From NCBI GenBank assembly GCA_024703855.1, contig CP087965.1, positions 1,434,001 through 1,498,000 of the forward strand: 64,000 nucleotides of DNA. Reading direction: 5' to 3'. Shown one piece after another: positions 1 through 9,488 of this stretch. The position numbers and the translations under genes are program-made. Each line of letters starts with the position of its first letter. The stretch's first letter is position 1. Source of the DNA: Polaromonas sp. P2-4. GTDB lineage: Bacteria; Pseudomonadota; Gammaproteobacteria; Burkholderiales; Burkholderiaceae_C. The notes beneath the pieces are model-generated. The model saw nothing but the letters and a program-made list of their open reading frames with translations, was not told where the DNA came from and searched no databases.

Positions 1-2
1 CC

Positions 3-596
3 AGCTACCCCCTCGGCACCAAGCTGTACCTCGTCAACCGCCTGGTGCAAATCGACGGTCGGGGACCGGCAGAACCCTTGGTCAACACCCGGGGAGCGGA
101 TGGACTGCTGACCACCACCGGGACCCAGCTCCTGCGTTTTGATATTGACAGCGATCCACCAACCCCCGACCTGAGCCGGGTGCCGGCCACGCTGCGCGCG
201 TTGCCGCCTATCAACCTTGCCGAAGTCGTGAGGACCAGGAAGTGGCGGTTTGACAGGGAAAACTCGGTCTGGACCGTCAACGACCAGATTTTCGAGGTGG
301 ACAAACCGGTCGCCTTTCCCAAGCGCGGGACCACCGAAATCTGGGTGCTCCAGGGCAGTGACGACTGGCACCACCCGGTTCACATCCATTTTGAAGAAGG
401 CCGCATCCTGTCGCGCAACGGCAAGCCGCCGCCGCCCCACGAGGCCGGGCGCAAGGATGTCTATGTGGTGCACCCGCTCGAAGAAGTACGCGTGTTCATC
501 CGGTTCAGGGACTTTTTGGGCAAGTACATGATGCACTGCCACAACCTGGTCCACGAAGACCACGCCATGATGATTCGCTGGGACATAGTTCCATAA
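3..596 (+). CDS. Multicopper oxidase, C-terminal part (5' end outside window)
   Basis: This is the C-terminal 197 residues of a CotA/bilirubin-oxidase-like multicopper oxidase. Such enzymes oxidise phenols, bilirubin or metal ions and reduce oxygen to water. The frame is already open at base 3. The copper-ligand motifs HPVHIHFEEG (about 367-396) and HCHNLVHEDHAMM (about 534-572) are present: the type 1 and trinuclear-centre ligands of the third cupredoxin domain. It is nearly identical to the C-terminus of the complete gene at 1680-3476. The stop is followed after 15 bases by the SCO-like gene, so the pair is probably co-transcribed. Substrate cannot be deduced. Confidence 0.88.
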   Translation, partial: SYPLGTKLYLVNRLVQIDGRGPAEPLVNTRGADGLLTTTGTQLLRFDIDSDPPTPDLSRVPATLRALPPINLAEVVRTRKWRFDRENSVWTVNDQIFEVDKPVAFPKRGTTEIWVLQGSDDWHHPVHIHFEEGRILSRNGKPPPPHEAGRKDVYVVHPLEEVRVFIRFRDFLGKYMMHCHNLVHEDHAMMIRWDIVP

Positions 597-611
597 ACCG
601 GGAGACGCATC

Positions 612-1232
612 ATGAACCCGAATGACTCAAGCTCCGAACGCGGCTTGCAAAACTCCAGGCGCAACTGGCTCAAATGGATGGGCGGTGCGGCGCTCGCCCC
701 AGTGCTGGCGTCCAGCGGTCCGGCCCATGCGGCCAAGGCCGGGCCACGCGCCCACTATTTCCCCAATGTGCTCGTGCAAACGCATGACGGCAAACAACTG
801 CGGTTTTATGACGACGTGGTGCACGGCAAGATCGTCGCGTTCAACATGATGTACACCACGTGCACGGGCATCTGCCCCGGCAACACGGCCAATCTGCTGC
901 AGGTGCAGCAAGCCTTGGGGCAACGGCTTGGCAAAGACGTCTTCATGTACTCGCTGACCCTGCAGCCCGCGTTCGATACGCCCAGGGCTTTGCAGGACTA
1001 CATCAACCGTTACCACATCAAGCCAGGCTGGACTTTCCTGACCGGCCAGCCCAAAGAGATGGACACCATACGCCGCAAGCTCGGCTTCTTCGACGAAGAT
1101 CCCCGGAAAGACGCCAATCTTGCCAGCCACACCGGCATGGTTCGCATCGGTAACGAGGCGCTGGATCGCTGGTTCATGATGCCTGCGCTGAGCCCCCTGA
1201 AGCAGCTTGCACGCGCCATTTTGCAGTTGTAG
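612..1232 (+). CDS. SCO1/SenC-family copper chaperone, copy 1
   Basis: A 206-residue thioredoxin-fold protein of the SCO family, which deliver copper to or reduce cuproenzymes in the periplasm. The N-terminus carries a twin-arginine-like signal (SRRNWLKWMGGAAL, about residues 15-28) ending in an AHA cleavage site. The family CxxxC copper/redox motif is at about residues 84-88 (CTGIC followed by PGN), and the conserved downstream His is in SHTGMV near residue 173. GGGAGACGC precedes the start. Because it directly follows an oxidase gene, its likely client is that oxidase rather than cytochrome oxidase; this is inference. Confidence 0.85.
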   Translation: MNPNDSSSERGLQNSRRNWLKWMGGAALAPVLASSGPAHAAKAGPRAHYFPNVLVQTHDGKQLRFYDDVVHGKIVAFNMMYTTCTGICPGNTANLLQVQQALGQRLGKDVFMYSLTLQPAFDTPRALQDYINRYHIKPGWTFLTGQPKEMDTIRRKLGFFDEDPRKDANLASHTGMVRIGNEALDRWFMMPALSPLKQLARAILQL

Positions 1233-1623
1233 CACCGACGTACCCCGTCACTTCTGGCGCAATTTCCAATTCATTTCCGGGAGAACTTCAGCGTTCATCA
1301 ATTACCAATATTTGATTTCATTAGTGACATAAAAAAACATACCGATGTTTCCACCCTCTCCTCTCACTGGAGGCGCTCCGACACGCAGAAGCCAGATGAT
1401 TTCGCTGCGAAAAATGAAGGGCACACGGGTGGAGGGGTTTCTGGGCGAGGCTAGCCGGCTCGAACAACCTACCCCGTTTGGGTGATTGTTGGCAATGACA
1501 TCCGGTAACACACTGACCTTGAATTCATCGGAATAATGTATTAGGAATAAGTGTGTATGTTGTCAAAAATTCCAAAAAACCTGTTGCCCACGCCCACGTG
1601 TTTTCGTGGTGTTTTTGGAGTGA
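1233..1623. other. Intergenic region, no gene seen
   Basis: About 390 bases between the first SCO-like gene and the leader hairpin of the second oxidase gene. It is locally AT-richer than its surroundings (around 1300-1345 and 1520-1580) and may hold the promoter for the second pair, but I cannot single out convincing -35/-10 boxes. An in-frame upstream start at 1551 exists for the oxidase, but it would place the hairpin inside the coding region and ahead of the signal peptide, so I reject it. Confidence 0.5.
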
Positions 1624-1654
1624 CTGCTGGGTCGGGCTGTGCCCGACCCAGCAG
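1624..1654 (+). promoter_or_regulatory. Perfect 14-bp leader hairpin
   Basis: CTGCTGGGTCGGGC (1624-1637), a 3-nt loop TGT, then the exact reverse complement (1641-1654). The structure lies 13 bases before an AAGGAGAGG ribosome-binding site (1667-1675) and 25 bases before the ATG of the oxidase gene. No T-run follows, so it is not a standard intrinsic terminator. It could be an mRNA-stabilising 5' structure, a processing site, or a protein-binding palindrome in DNA. Confidence 0.7.
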
Positions 1655-1679
1655 TCCAAAGCAAGCAAGGAGAGGTGTT

Positions 1680-3476
1680 ATGTCAACTTCTAACCCAGCC
1701 AGTCTTCCGAAACTAAGTCGAAGGCAGTCGCTCCAGCTCGGGGCGGCAACCACGGCAGTCGGCCTGCTGGCGACCCAAGAGCTTGTCACACCGGTTCAGG
1801 CCAAGGATCCCGAGCCCCCGAAAACCACACCGTTCGTGGTGCCCTTGCCGGTGTACCCGCCCAAGCAAGCGGTGGGCGCATTGACGCCGACACCGACCGA
1901 GAATGCCGGACCGGGCGAGGCCGGGCGAGCGCCCCATCAGCGCTGGGCAGAATTTCTGCCGCAGAAGTTCTATAACCTGAACGTCAGGCAAGCGCAGCAT
2001 TCCTTCCATCCCGAGTTGCCGACCCAGACCGTCTGGGGCTTCGACGGCCTGGTGCCCGGCCCCACCATTGCGGAGCGTTACGGGGTGCCCAACATCGTGC
2101 GCATTTACAACGATTTGCCGGCCAATACCGTCGGCTTTGGTTCGCCGGAAATCACCACGCACCTGCACAACATGCACACCGCGTCCGAAAGTGACGGCTT
2201 TGCCGGTGACTACTACAGCGCAACGAGGTTCGGGCCAACCCTGACAGCGCCCGGTGCCTACCTGGACCACCACTATGTCAACGCCTATGCCGGCTTTTCC
2301 GACCCGCGGTACAGCGCCACCAACGGGGACCCGCGCGAAGCTTTGGGCACGCTGTGGTACCACGACCACCGCGTGGATTTCACTGCGCCCAATATCTTCC
2401 GGGGCCTGGCTGGTATGTACCTGCTGTTCGATGACATCGACTCCGGCAACGAACTCGACACCAACCCCAAGGCACTGCGCCTGCCCAGCGGCGTGGGCAA
2501 ATACGACATCCCCCTCGTCATTGACGACAAGGTGTTCGACTCCAGCGGCTACCTGTTCTTTGACCAATTTGCCACCAAGGGCATCCTGGGCAACAAGGTT
2601 TGCATCAATGGCAAGGTGCAACCCTTCTTCAAGGTAGAGCGCCGCAAATACCGCTTTCGCCTGCTGGATACGGGCCCGTCACGCTTTTATGAGTTTTACC
2701 TGACCAACGGCAGCAACAGCGGCAGCGGCAGCGGCGGCAGTAGTGGCAGTGGCAGCGGCAGCGGCCTTAACCAGAGCTTCACCCACATTGCCAACGACGG
2801 CAACCTGCTGCCTGCGCCCCTGAGCACGAAAAAGCTGGAACTTTCCCCCGCCGAACGGGCTGACCTCGTGATCGACTTTTCCAGCTACCCCCTCGGCACC
2901 AAGCTGTACTGGGTCAACCGCCTGGTGCAAATCGACGGTCGGGGACCGGAAGGACCCTTGGTCAACACCCGGGGAACGGATGGACTGCTGACCACCGCCG
3001 GGACCCAGCTCCTGCGTTTTGATATTGACAGCGATCCACCAACCCCCGACCTGAGCCGGGTGCCGGCCACGCTGCGCGCGTTGCCGCCTATCAACCTTGC
3101 CGAAGTCGTGAGGACCAGGAAGTGGCGGTTTGACAGGGAAAACTCGGTCTGGACCACCAACGACCAGATTTTCGAGGTGAACAAACCGGCCGCCTTTCCG
3201 AAGCGCGGGACCACCGAAATCTGGGTGCTCCAGGGCAGTGACGACTGGCACCACCCGGTTCATATCCATTTTGAAGAAGGCCGCATCCTGTCGCGCAACG
3301 GCAAGCCGCCGCCGCCCCACGAGGCCGGGCGCAAGGATGTTTATGTGGTGCACCCGCTCGAAGAAGTACGCGTGTTCATCCGGTTCAGGGACTTCTTGGG
3401 CAAGTACTTGATGCACTGCCACAACCTGATCCACGAAGACCACGCCATGATGGTGCGCTGGGACATAGTTCCATAA
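1680..3476 (+). CDS. Secreted multicopper oxidase (CotA-like), complete copy
   Basis: A 598-residue three-domain multicopper oxidase. The start at 1680 is chosen for the strong AAGGAGAGG site five bases upstream and because it places a twin-arginine signal at the N-terminus (LSRRQSLQLGAATTAVG, about residues 12-28). Copper-ligand motifs are all present: THLHNMH near 158, LWYHDHRV near 226, HPVHIHF near 526 and HCHNLIHEDHAMM near 579. A Gly/Ser-only linker of about 20 residues (bases 2705-2768) interrupts domain 2. Export by Tat suggests copper is loaded in the cytoplasm, while the co-operonic SCO protein may help maturation outside. Manganese, phenol or copper oxidation are all possible. Confidence 0.9.
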   Translation: MSTSNPASLPKLSRRQSLQLGAATTAVGLLATQELVTPVQAKDPEPPKTTPFVVPLPVYPPKQAVGALTPTPTENAGPGEAGRAPHQRWAEFLPQKFYNLNVRQAQHSFHPELPTQTVWGFDGLVPGPTIAERYGVPNIVRIYNDLPANTVGFGSPEITTHLHNMHTASESDGFAGDYYSATRFGPTLTAPGAYLDHHYVNAYAGFSDPRYSATNGDPREALGTLWYHDHRVDFTAPNIFRGLAGMYLLFDDIDSGNELDTNPKALRLPSGVGKYDIPLVIDDKVFDSSGYLFFDQFATKGILGNKVCINGKVQPFFKVERRKYRFRLLDTGPSRFYEFYLTNGSNSGSGSGGSSGSGSGSGLNQSFTHIANDGNLLPAPLSTKKLELSPAERADLVIDFSSYPLGTKLYWVNRLVQIDGRGPEGPLVNTRGTDGLLTTAGTQLLRFDIDSDPPTPDLSRVPATLRALPPINLAEVVRTRKWRFDRENSVWTTNDQIFEVNKPAAFPKRGTTEIWVLQGSDDWHHPVHIHFEEGRILSRNGKPPPPHEAGRKDVYVVHPLEEVRVFIRFRDFLGKYLMHCHNLIHEDHAMMVRWDIVP

Positions 3477-3491
3477 ACCGGGAGACATACC

Positions 3492-4124
3492 ATGGGCTCG
3501 AATGACTCACTCTCAGAACGCGGCTTTGAACATGACGTTCAGAGCGGCAAGCGCAACTGGCTCAAATGGATGGGCGGCGCGGCGCTCGCCCCGGTGCTGG
3601 CGTCCAGCGGTCCGGCCCATGCGGCCAAGGCCGGGCCGCGCGCCGACTATTTCCCCAATGTGCTCGTGCAAACGCATGACGGCAAACAACTGCGTTTTTA
3701 CGACGATGTGGTGCACGGCAAGATTGTCGTTTTCAACATGATGTACACCGTGTGCACGGGCATCTGCCCCGGCAACACCGCCAATCTACTGCAGGTGCAG
3801 CAAGCCCTGGGTAGCCGGCTTGGCAAAGACATTTTCATGTACTCGCTGACCCTGCAGCCCGCGTTCGATACGCCCAGGGCTTTGCAGGACTACGTCAACC
3901 GTTACCGCATCAAGCCAGGCTGGACTTTCCTGACCGGCCGCCCCAAAGAGATGGACACCATACGTCGCAAGCTCGGCTTCTTCGACGAAGATCCCCGGAA
4001 AGACGCTAATCTGGCCGGCCACACCGGCATGGTTCGCATCGGCCACGAGGCGCTGGATCGCTGGTTCTCGATGCCAGCGCTGAGCCCCCTGAAAGACATT
4101 GCGCGCGAAATTTTGCAGTTGTAG
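3492..4124 (+). CDS. SCO1/SenC-family copper chaperone, copy 2
   Basis: A 210-residue homologue of the gene at 612-1232, with the same twin-arginine-like signal (KRNWLKWMGGAAL; the first Arg of the pair is Lys here, weakening the Tat motif), the CTGIC copper/redox motif and the later conserved His in GHTGMV. It has a few extra residues (HDVQSGK) ahead of the signal. Start ATG at 3492 follows CCGGGAGACATACC. It lies 15 bases after the complete oxidase gene. The 115 bases that follow, up to the convergent gene ending at 4240, hold nothing I can identify. Confidence 0.85.
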   Translation: MGSNDSLSERGFEHDVQSGKRNWLKWMGGAALAPVLASSGPAHAAKAGPRADYFPNVLVQTHDGKQLRFYDDVVHGKIVVFNMMYTVCTGICPGNTANLLQVQQALGSRLGKDIFMYSLTLQPAFDTPRALQDYVNRYRIKPGWTFLTGRPKEMDTIRRKLGFFDEDPRKDANLAGHTGMVRIGHEALDRWFSMPALSPLKDIAREILQL

Positions 4125-4239
4125 CACCGGCGCACCGGCAGCGGCACGTTGACGCCCTCGATATCCGCGAGGATGGTGTCGGTGAAGTAGCGTGCTGTTC
4201 GCCATCAGGTAGTCTTTCAGCGACAACTGCACAACACGA

Positions 4240-5711
4240 TCAAAGATGATCCAGTGGAAACACCGGGCGCTGCAAGCAGGCGAACGGAAACAGCGCGTAG
4301 TCCGAGCTGGTCACGCCCGGACTGTCGCACTCGACCAACGCGTGGGCCAGCGGCACAAACACCGGCCGGCAGTACATGCGCGATTTCAGCAACAGAAAGC
4401 GGTGGGCCGATGGGTCCACTCCGACGCACTGGAACACCCCCAGGTCCCAGGGTTCGTGGGGGCGCTCGGTGACAACGATGTGGGCCGCGCCGATGTCCAG
4501 CAGCACCGTGCGCCCCATGTAGCAGCGCTGCCCGGTGTAAATGGGCCCCGTGACGGTGTACTCACCGTCGCTGATGGCGCGCACTGTGCCGGTGACCGGC
4601 ATGGGCTGTTTGGTGATACCGAGCGTGATCAGTGGCACCTTGTTGCCCAACGCAATGCGTACGCGCGCACCCTGGCCGGCCTGGATCAGGGTATCCACCG
4701 CATGCGGATCGCACAGCGGGCCGACCGCGATGTCTTCCAGGCCCAGCGCCAGCGCGGCCTGAAGCACATCCATGGTGTCGCAGGTCCCACCGGACATGCA
4801 GTTGTCGCTGTGGTCCAGCAGCAGCACCGGTCGGGTGGCGCCGGACGCCAACGCCCGGGCCCGCTCCAGCGAGGCCTGCAGCGGCTCGCTCTCGTACACG
4901 AACTGCGCCCGATCTTCCCAAATTTGCCCGGCGATGCGGTCGGCTACTGCCTGCGCCGCCTGTGCACCGCTTGCCGTCGCCACGCCCGTCACCACCACGC
5001 TGACACACGGCGCCTCGATGTCGGCCAGCGAAAAGCCGGCAAACACCGACACGGCTGGTATGCCGTCGCGCTCGGCGGCGCGGGCGGCCTCCACCGCGCG
5101 CTGCATCGCACCGGCCAGCGTGGTGCTACGCAGGGTGTGGCTCATCAGGGGTAGCTGGTGCCAGCGCACCGTGTAGGTACCCTGGCCCCGCAGCATGGCC
5201 AGCAGCAGTTGCCCGGCATGCTGGCCGGTTTCGTACATGTCCACATGCGGATAGGTCTTGAAGCCGACCACCACATCGGCGTGCTCCACCATCTTGTTCG
5301 TGATGTTGCCGTGCAGGTCCAGTGCCACGCCAATGGGCACACCCGGCGCGGCGGCGCGCAGACGCGCCAGCAGGTCGCCTTCGCCATCCGGGCTGTTCTC
5401 GGCCACCATGGCGCCGTGCAGGTCCAGCAGGATGGCATCACAGCCAGCGGCGGCCTCCACAATGCAGCTTGTCAATGCGGCGTAGGCCGCGGCATGCACT
5501 GGGCCACTGGGGTTGGCCGTTGCCGACACCGGAGTGACCAGCGTGGCACCCAGGCCCTCGGCCAGATCGATGAACGCCGCCATGGCGGTGCGCATGCCCT
5601 TGTTGTCGCGGTAGGCGGCCTCGCCGTAGCGGGGGCAAAGGCCTCCAGCGGCGTGGGCACTGGCGAAAAGGTGTTGGTCTCGTGGTTCAGTCGCGCAATC
5701 AGGATCCTCAT
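4240..5711 (-). CDS. MlrC-like M81-family metallopeptidase/amidohydrolase (frameshifted)
   Basis: About 490 residues, starting MRILIARLNHETNTFSPV, the typical start of MlrC-like proteins (DUF1485 plus MlrC C-terminal domain). Conserved stretches include LDLHGAMV, ALDLHGNIT, GFKTYPHVDMYETG and DHSDNCMSGGTCDTM, which contain the probable metal ligands. One single-base shift lies near 5630-5645, between EAFAP and RYGEAAYRDNKGM. The ATG overlaps the TGA of the upstream hydrolase gene (ATGA, 5708-5711), implying coupled translation. The name comes from microcystin degradation, but family members near amidohydrolases and Liv transporters more likely act on cyclic or linear amides. The true substrate is unknown. 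Confidence 0.85.
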
Positions 5712-6977
5712 GCCGCCACCCCTGCGCGGTGCAGCATCGCCAGCAGCAGGACGTTGCAGCCGGCTTCCAAATGTTCGGGCAAGGCGTCCTCGATTTCGTT
5801 GTGGCTGATGCCGTTGGTGCAGGGCACGAACACCATGGCAGTGGGTGCCAGCCGCGCCAGGTAAACGGCATCGTGGCCGGCACCGCTAATCACATCCATG
5901 GCGCTATAGCCCAGCGCGGCGGCGGCGCTGCGGATACCGTCCACCAGATCCGGCGTGAATGGCTGGGGCGGAAAATAAACCACCTGCTGCACGTCGATGG
6001 CGAGCCCACGCGCCTGGGCGATGCGCTCGCAGGCCATGTGCAGGGCAGCGTCCATCTCCAGCAGCACGGCATCGTCGGCCGCTCGCAGGTCCACGCTCAT
6101 GCGGACGCGACCGGGGATCACGTTGCGCGAATTAGGAAAAACCTCAAGCGAGCCCACGGTACCGCGCGCATGCGGCGCGCTCCAGTGCGATGCTGTTGAC
6201 TTCAGTCACCAGTTCGCTGGCGGCCAGCAGGGCGTCGCGCCGCAATGCCATGGGCGTGGGGCCTGCATGGGCTTCCATGCCCTGCACCACCACGTCGTAC
6301 CAGCGCTGGCCTAGCGCACCCTGGACCACGCCGATGACGCGGTCATTGGCCTCGAGCACCGGGCCTTGCTCGATGTGGGCTTCGAAATAAGCGCCGACCG
6401 GCGGCGTGAGGCTCTCAGGTCCGCCATAGCCGATAGCCGCCAGCGCCTCGCTCACGCTTACGCCCTGCGCATCGCGCTGGGCCAGCGCGTGCGCCAGCGT
6501 GAAGGCTCTCGCAAACACGCCCGACCCCATCATCACCGGCACGAAGCGCGAACCTTCCTCGTTGGTCCACACCACCACCTCGATCGGGGCTTCGGTTTCG
6601 ATGTCGGCCTCGTTGAGGCTACGCACCGCTTCCAGACCAGCCAGCACGCCATAGTTGCCGTCGAACTTGCCGCCGGTGGGCTGGGTATCTATGTGGCTGC
6701 CGGTCATGACCGGCGGCAAGTCGTTGTTGCGGCCGGCGCGGCGCGCGAAGATGTTGCCGATCGCGTCTATTCGTACACTGCAGCCGGCCTCGCGGGCCCA
6801 TTGCACGAACAGGTCGCGTCCCCGGCGGTCCAGCTCCGTCAGTGCCAGGCGGCACACACCGCCCTTTGGCGTGGCGCCTATCTGCGCGAGGTCCATCAAG
6901 GATTTCCACAGCCTGGCGCCGTTGACGCGAAGTTGCATAACGTGGATTGGGTTGGTTGTTGCAGTTGGCATGTTCAT
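5708..6977 (-). CDS. M20-family N-carbamoyl-amino-acid hydrolase (frameshifted)
   Basis: About 420 residues, Zn-dependent hydrolase of the hydantoinase/carbamoylase type (N-carbamoyl-L-amino acid or N-carbamoyl-beta-alanine amidohydrolase, allantoate amidohydrolase relatives). Seen motifs: GSHIDTQPTGGKFDGNYGV (metal-binding His/Asp), WTNEEGSRFVP (catalytic Glu pair), EAHIEQGPVL, GMEAHAGPTPM and SGAGHDAVYLA. The two halves are in different frames; the shift is near 6160-6175, between NSIALERA and GSLEVFPNSRNVIPGRVRMS. I use the ATG at 6977; 6971 is an alternative. It overlaps the MlrC-like gene by four bases and is preceded by a Liv transporter, suggesting uptake and hydrolysis of a carbamoylated amino acid or ureide. 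Confidence 0.85.
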
Positions 6978-6999
6978 ACGCATTCGTCGAGTGAAATAG

Positions 7000-7700
7000 T
7001 CAGACCAGGCCCACGCCCAGATAGCGGTCCTTGATGGCTTCATCGGCAAGGAAGGCCGTGTTCGCAGCGCTGTAAACGACAGCGCCCTGCTCGATGATGT
7101 AGTGCCGGTCGGCCAGTTGGGTGCAGACTTCCAGGTTTTGCTCCACCAGCAGGATGGCTACGCCAGCCGCCTTGATGGTCTTGAGCTGCGCCACGATTTC
7201 TTCCACGATCACGGGCGCCAGGCCTTCCACGGGCTCGTCCAGCATCAGCAGCTTGGGGTCGTTCATCAGGGCGCGGCCGATCGCCAGCATTTGCTGTTCG
7301 CCACCCGAGAGCTGCCCACCGCCGTTGCGACGGCGTTCTTTGAGGCGGGGAAAATGCGGTACACGTCTGCAAGCTGCCAGGGCGAGCGTTTGCGCTGACC
7401 CAGCAGCAGGTTTTCTTCGACCGTCAGCAACTTGAAAACGCCACGGTGCTCCGGCACCAGGCACACGCCGCGCTTGGCAATCACGTGGGGTGGCAAGCCC
7501 TGAATAGCTTGCCCGCAAAAGCCGATGCGTCCCGCTGTAGGCGGCACCACGCCGACGATGCACTTGAGCGTGGTGGTCTTGCCGGCGCCATTGCGCCCGA
7601 GCAGCGTGACCAGCTCGCCATCGTTCACCTGCAGTGTTACGCCCTGCAGCACGTGGCTTTTGCCGTAGTGGGCATGGCCGTTGTCGATTTCAAGAATCAT
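7000..7700 (-). CDS. livF: Branched-chain-type ABC transporter ATPase LivF (frameshifted)
   Basis: About 233 residues, cytoplasmic ATPase of a Liv-type (HAAT) importer. Walker A GRNGAGKTTT, signature [15 protein letters not shown], Walker B LLMLDEPVEGLAP and the H-loop region LLVEQNLEVC are present. The frame changes near 7345, just before the signature, between VYRIFP and RLKERRR. The ATG overlaps the TGA of livG (7697-7700). It ends the five-gene transporter block livKHMGF and is followed by the amide-hydrolysing genes, so the importer probably brings in their substrate. Confidence 0.88.
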
Positions 7701-8467
7701 GCCTTGCCCCCAGTGATCATGTTGCCCAGGTAGGCCGCGCGCACCCGGTCGTCGCTGCGTATCTCGTGGGGCAGGCCCTCGGCCAGCACGCGCCCCAGCT
7801 GCATCACCGTCACGGTGTCGGAAATGTCCATCACGATGTTCATGTTGTGTTCGATCAGCACCACGGTGTGTTCATCACGCAGGCTCTTGATGAGGCGCTT
7901 CATGTCGTCCAGGTCGTCAATGCCCATGCCCGAGGTGGGCTCGTCTAAAAGATCGCCTTGGGCTTGGCGGCAAGGGCCATGCCCACCTCCAGTCGGCGCT
8001 GTTGCCCGTGCGAAAGATTGCCTGCCGGGGTGTCGGCAAAGCGCTCCAGACCCAGCTTGGCCAGCACACTGGCCACGGTGTCCGCAGCATGCGCGGGCAC
8101 CTACTGGAGCGTGCCAGCAGTTCAGCGCCTTGGCCGGTGCAATGCCTTGAGCTGCCAATCGCAGGTTCTCACGTACTGGCAATGTGAGAAACAAGCTGGT
8201 GACCTGGAATGACCGGGCAATACCGCGCTGCACACGGCGGTAATCGGGCTCATGCGTCACATCATGCCCGTCAAAAACAATGCGGCCAGCGCTGACGGTC
8301 TTGGTGCCGGTCAGCATGTGGAACAGGGTGGTCTTGCCCGCACCGTTGGGGCCAATCACTGAGTGCACGGTGTTGGCCCGCACCTTGAGGTTGACGCCGC
8401 CGAGCGCAGCAAATTTGTCATAGTATTTTTCGATGCCAATGGCTTCGAGCAGGACGGGTGTGCTCAT
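7697..8467 (-). CDS. livG: Branched-chain-type ABC transporter ATPase LivG (double frameshift)
   Basis: About 256 residues, second ATPase of the importer. Starts MSTPVLLEAIGIEKYYDKFAA. Walker A GPNGAGKTTLFHML and Walker B LLDEPTSGMG are in one frame, but the middle part (about 7945-8105, holding LSHGQQRRLEVGMAL) is in another. Restoring one T in the T-run next to 7936 turns a stop into FLDEP and recovers the conserved sequence, so two small compensating errors are likely. The start overlaps the livM stop (ATGA at 8464-8467). Confidence 0.88.
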   Translation of the reverse strand: MSTPVLLEAIGIEKYYDKFAALGGVNLKVRANTVHSVIGPNGAGKTTLFHMLTGTKTVSAGRIVFDGHDVTHEPDYRRVQRGIARSFQVTSLFLTLPVRENLRLAAQGIAPAKALNCWHAPVGARACCGHRGQCAGQAGSGALCRHPGRQSFARATAPTGGGHGPCRQAQGDLLDEPTSGMGIDDLDDMKRLIKSLRDEHTVVLIEHNMNIVMDISDTVTVMQLGRVLAEGLPHEIRSDDRVRAAYLGNMITGGKA

Positions 8468-9483
8468 GGTTGTACCTCTTGCCCGCCAGGTGTACTCGCG
8501 TCGACACCCGCGTGGGCGTTGGCCTTGTCGCTCGCTTGACCGCGCTTGCCGCGAACAAGTCCCCAGAATGTTTCGCCCAAGCCCCACAAGCCACGCTGCA
8601 TACCGAGGCTGACCGCGATCAGCACAAGGCCCAGCAATAACAGCCAACGCGGCCAGAGGGTAGAGAGCCAATCCGCTAGCAGCAGATAAAAAGCTGAACC
8701 CAGCACCGACGCAAACAAATTGCCCGTGCCTCCAATCACCGTCATGACCAAAATCATTTCGCTGGTGTGGTACTCGGCATTCGAGAGCGGCGCGATGCCG
8801 GTCATCATGGCGTGCAGCGCACCCGCCAGCCCGGTAACAGCGCCAGAAATCACAAAAGCCTGCAGCTTCAGCAACTTGAGGTTGTAGCCAATCGCCCCAG
8901 CCCGCTCCTCGTTGTCGCGCACAGCCAGCAGGGTGCGGCCAAACGTAGACTTTGACACCTTCAGCAGCAACCAAAATGCCACCATAAAGATAGCAGCCAC
9001 AAAGCCGTAGAACTGCCAGGGCGAGGTCAGCGGCCAAAGTGTCTGGCCGAACACGGTGATGCTGGGCCGGGGAATGTCCAGCAGGCCGTTGTCACCACCG
9101 GTGAGGCCGGTCGCGGTGTAGGCGATGAAGTAGAACATCTGCGCAAATGCCAGTGTCAGCATCACGAAGTAGGTGCCGCGCTGGCGGATCGCAACCCAGC
9201 CCACTATGGCAGCGCCCAACGCGCCCATCACAACGGCCAACGCCAGGGCCAATGGCATGGGCAGCTGCCAACGCGTCAACGTGAGTGCGATGGTGTAGCT
9301 GCCCAGGCCAAAGAAGATGCCTTGGCCAAACGACAGCAGCCCCGTAAAGCCGAGCAACAGGTTGCAGCCCATAGCAGCCAGCCCAAAGATCAGCACTTCG
9401 CTGGCCAATGAACCTGAATGCATAAACAGCGGCATGACCAGGACAACGGCCAGCGCCAAGAGGAGGTGGGTGTGTTTTGTCAT
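8464..9483 (-). CDS. livM: ABC transporter permease LivM
   Basis: 339 residues, integral membrane permease of the Liv family. Starts MTKHTHLLLALAVVLVMPLF with the first membrane helix. The family segment LLLGFTGLLSFGQGIFFGLGSY and the cytoplasmic loop VRDNEERAGAIGYN (EAA-like ATPase-contact region) are clear, followed by GLAGALHAMMTGIAPLSNAEYH. The C-terminal 25 residues are hydrophilic and poorly conserved. It sits five bases after livH and overlaps livG by four. Confidence 0.92.
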   Translation of the reverse strand: MTKHTHLLLALAVVLVMPLFMHSGSLASEVLIFGLAAMGCNLLLGFTGLLSFGQGIFFGLGSYTIALTLTRWQLPMPLALALAVVMGALGAAIVGWVAIRQRGTYFVMLTLAFAQMFYFIAYTATGLTGGDNGLLDIPRPSITVFGQTLWPLTSPWQFYGFVAAIFMVAFWLLLKVSKSTFGRTLLAVRDNEERAGAIGYNLKLLKLQAFVISGAVTGLAGALHAMMTGIAPLSNAEYHTSEMILVMTVIGGTGNLFASVLGSAFYLLLADWLSTLWPRWLLLLGLVLIAVSLGMQRGLWGLGETFWGLVRGKRGQASDKANAHAGVDASTPGGQEVQP

Positions 9484-9488
9484 GGTAC

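Larger units (their letters stand above)
1..4124 (+). repeat. Tandem duplication of an oxidase-chaperone gene pair
   Basis: Bases 1-596 align without gaps to 2881-3476 (offset exactly 2880) with only scattered substitutions, and 612-1232 align to 3492-4124 apart from a short insertion near the N-terminus of the second chaperone gene. The repeated unit is therefore a multicopper oxidase gene followed by a SCO-like gene. The left unit is cut by the window edge. Differences are mostly single-base, so the duplication looks fairly recent or homogenised by conversion. Confidence 0.9.

Noticed and set aside
1551..1679. In-frame upstream extension of the multicopper oxidase gene
   Set aside because: It would put 43 residues before the twin-arginine signal and run through the leader hairpin and ribosome-binding site; the start at 1680 is much better supported.
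4125..4239. Possible gene remnant between the SCO gene and the MlrC-like gene
   Set aside because: Short stretches on the minus strand looked protein-like, but no frame holds and no family was recognised.
4240..5711. Microcystin degradation as the function of the MlrC-like protein
   Set aside because: The name is inherited from one cluster; no mlrA, mlrB or mlrD is present and the neighbours point to amide or ureide use.
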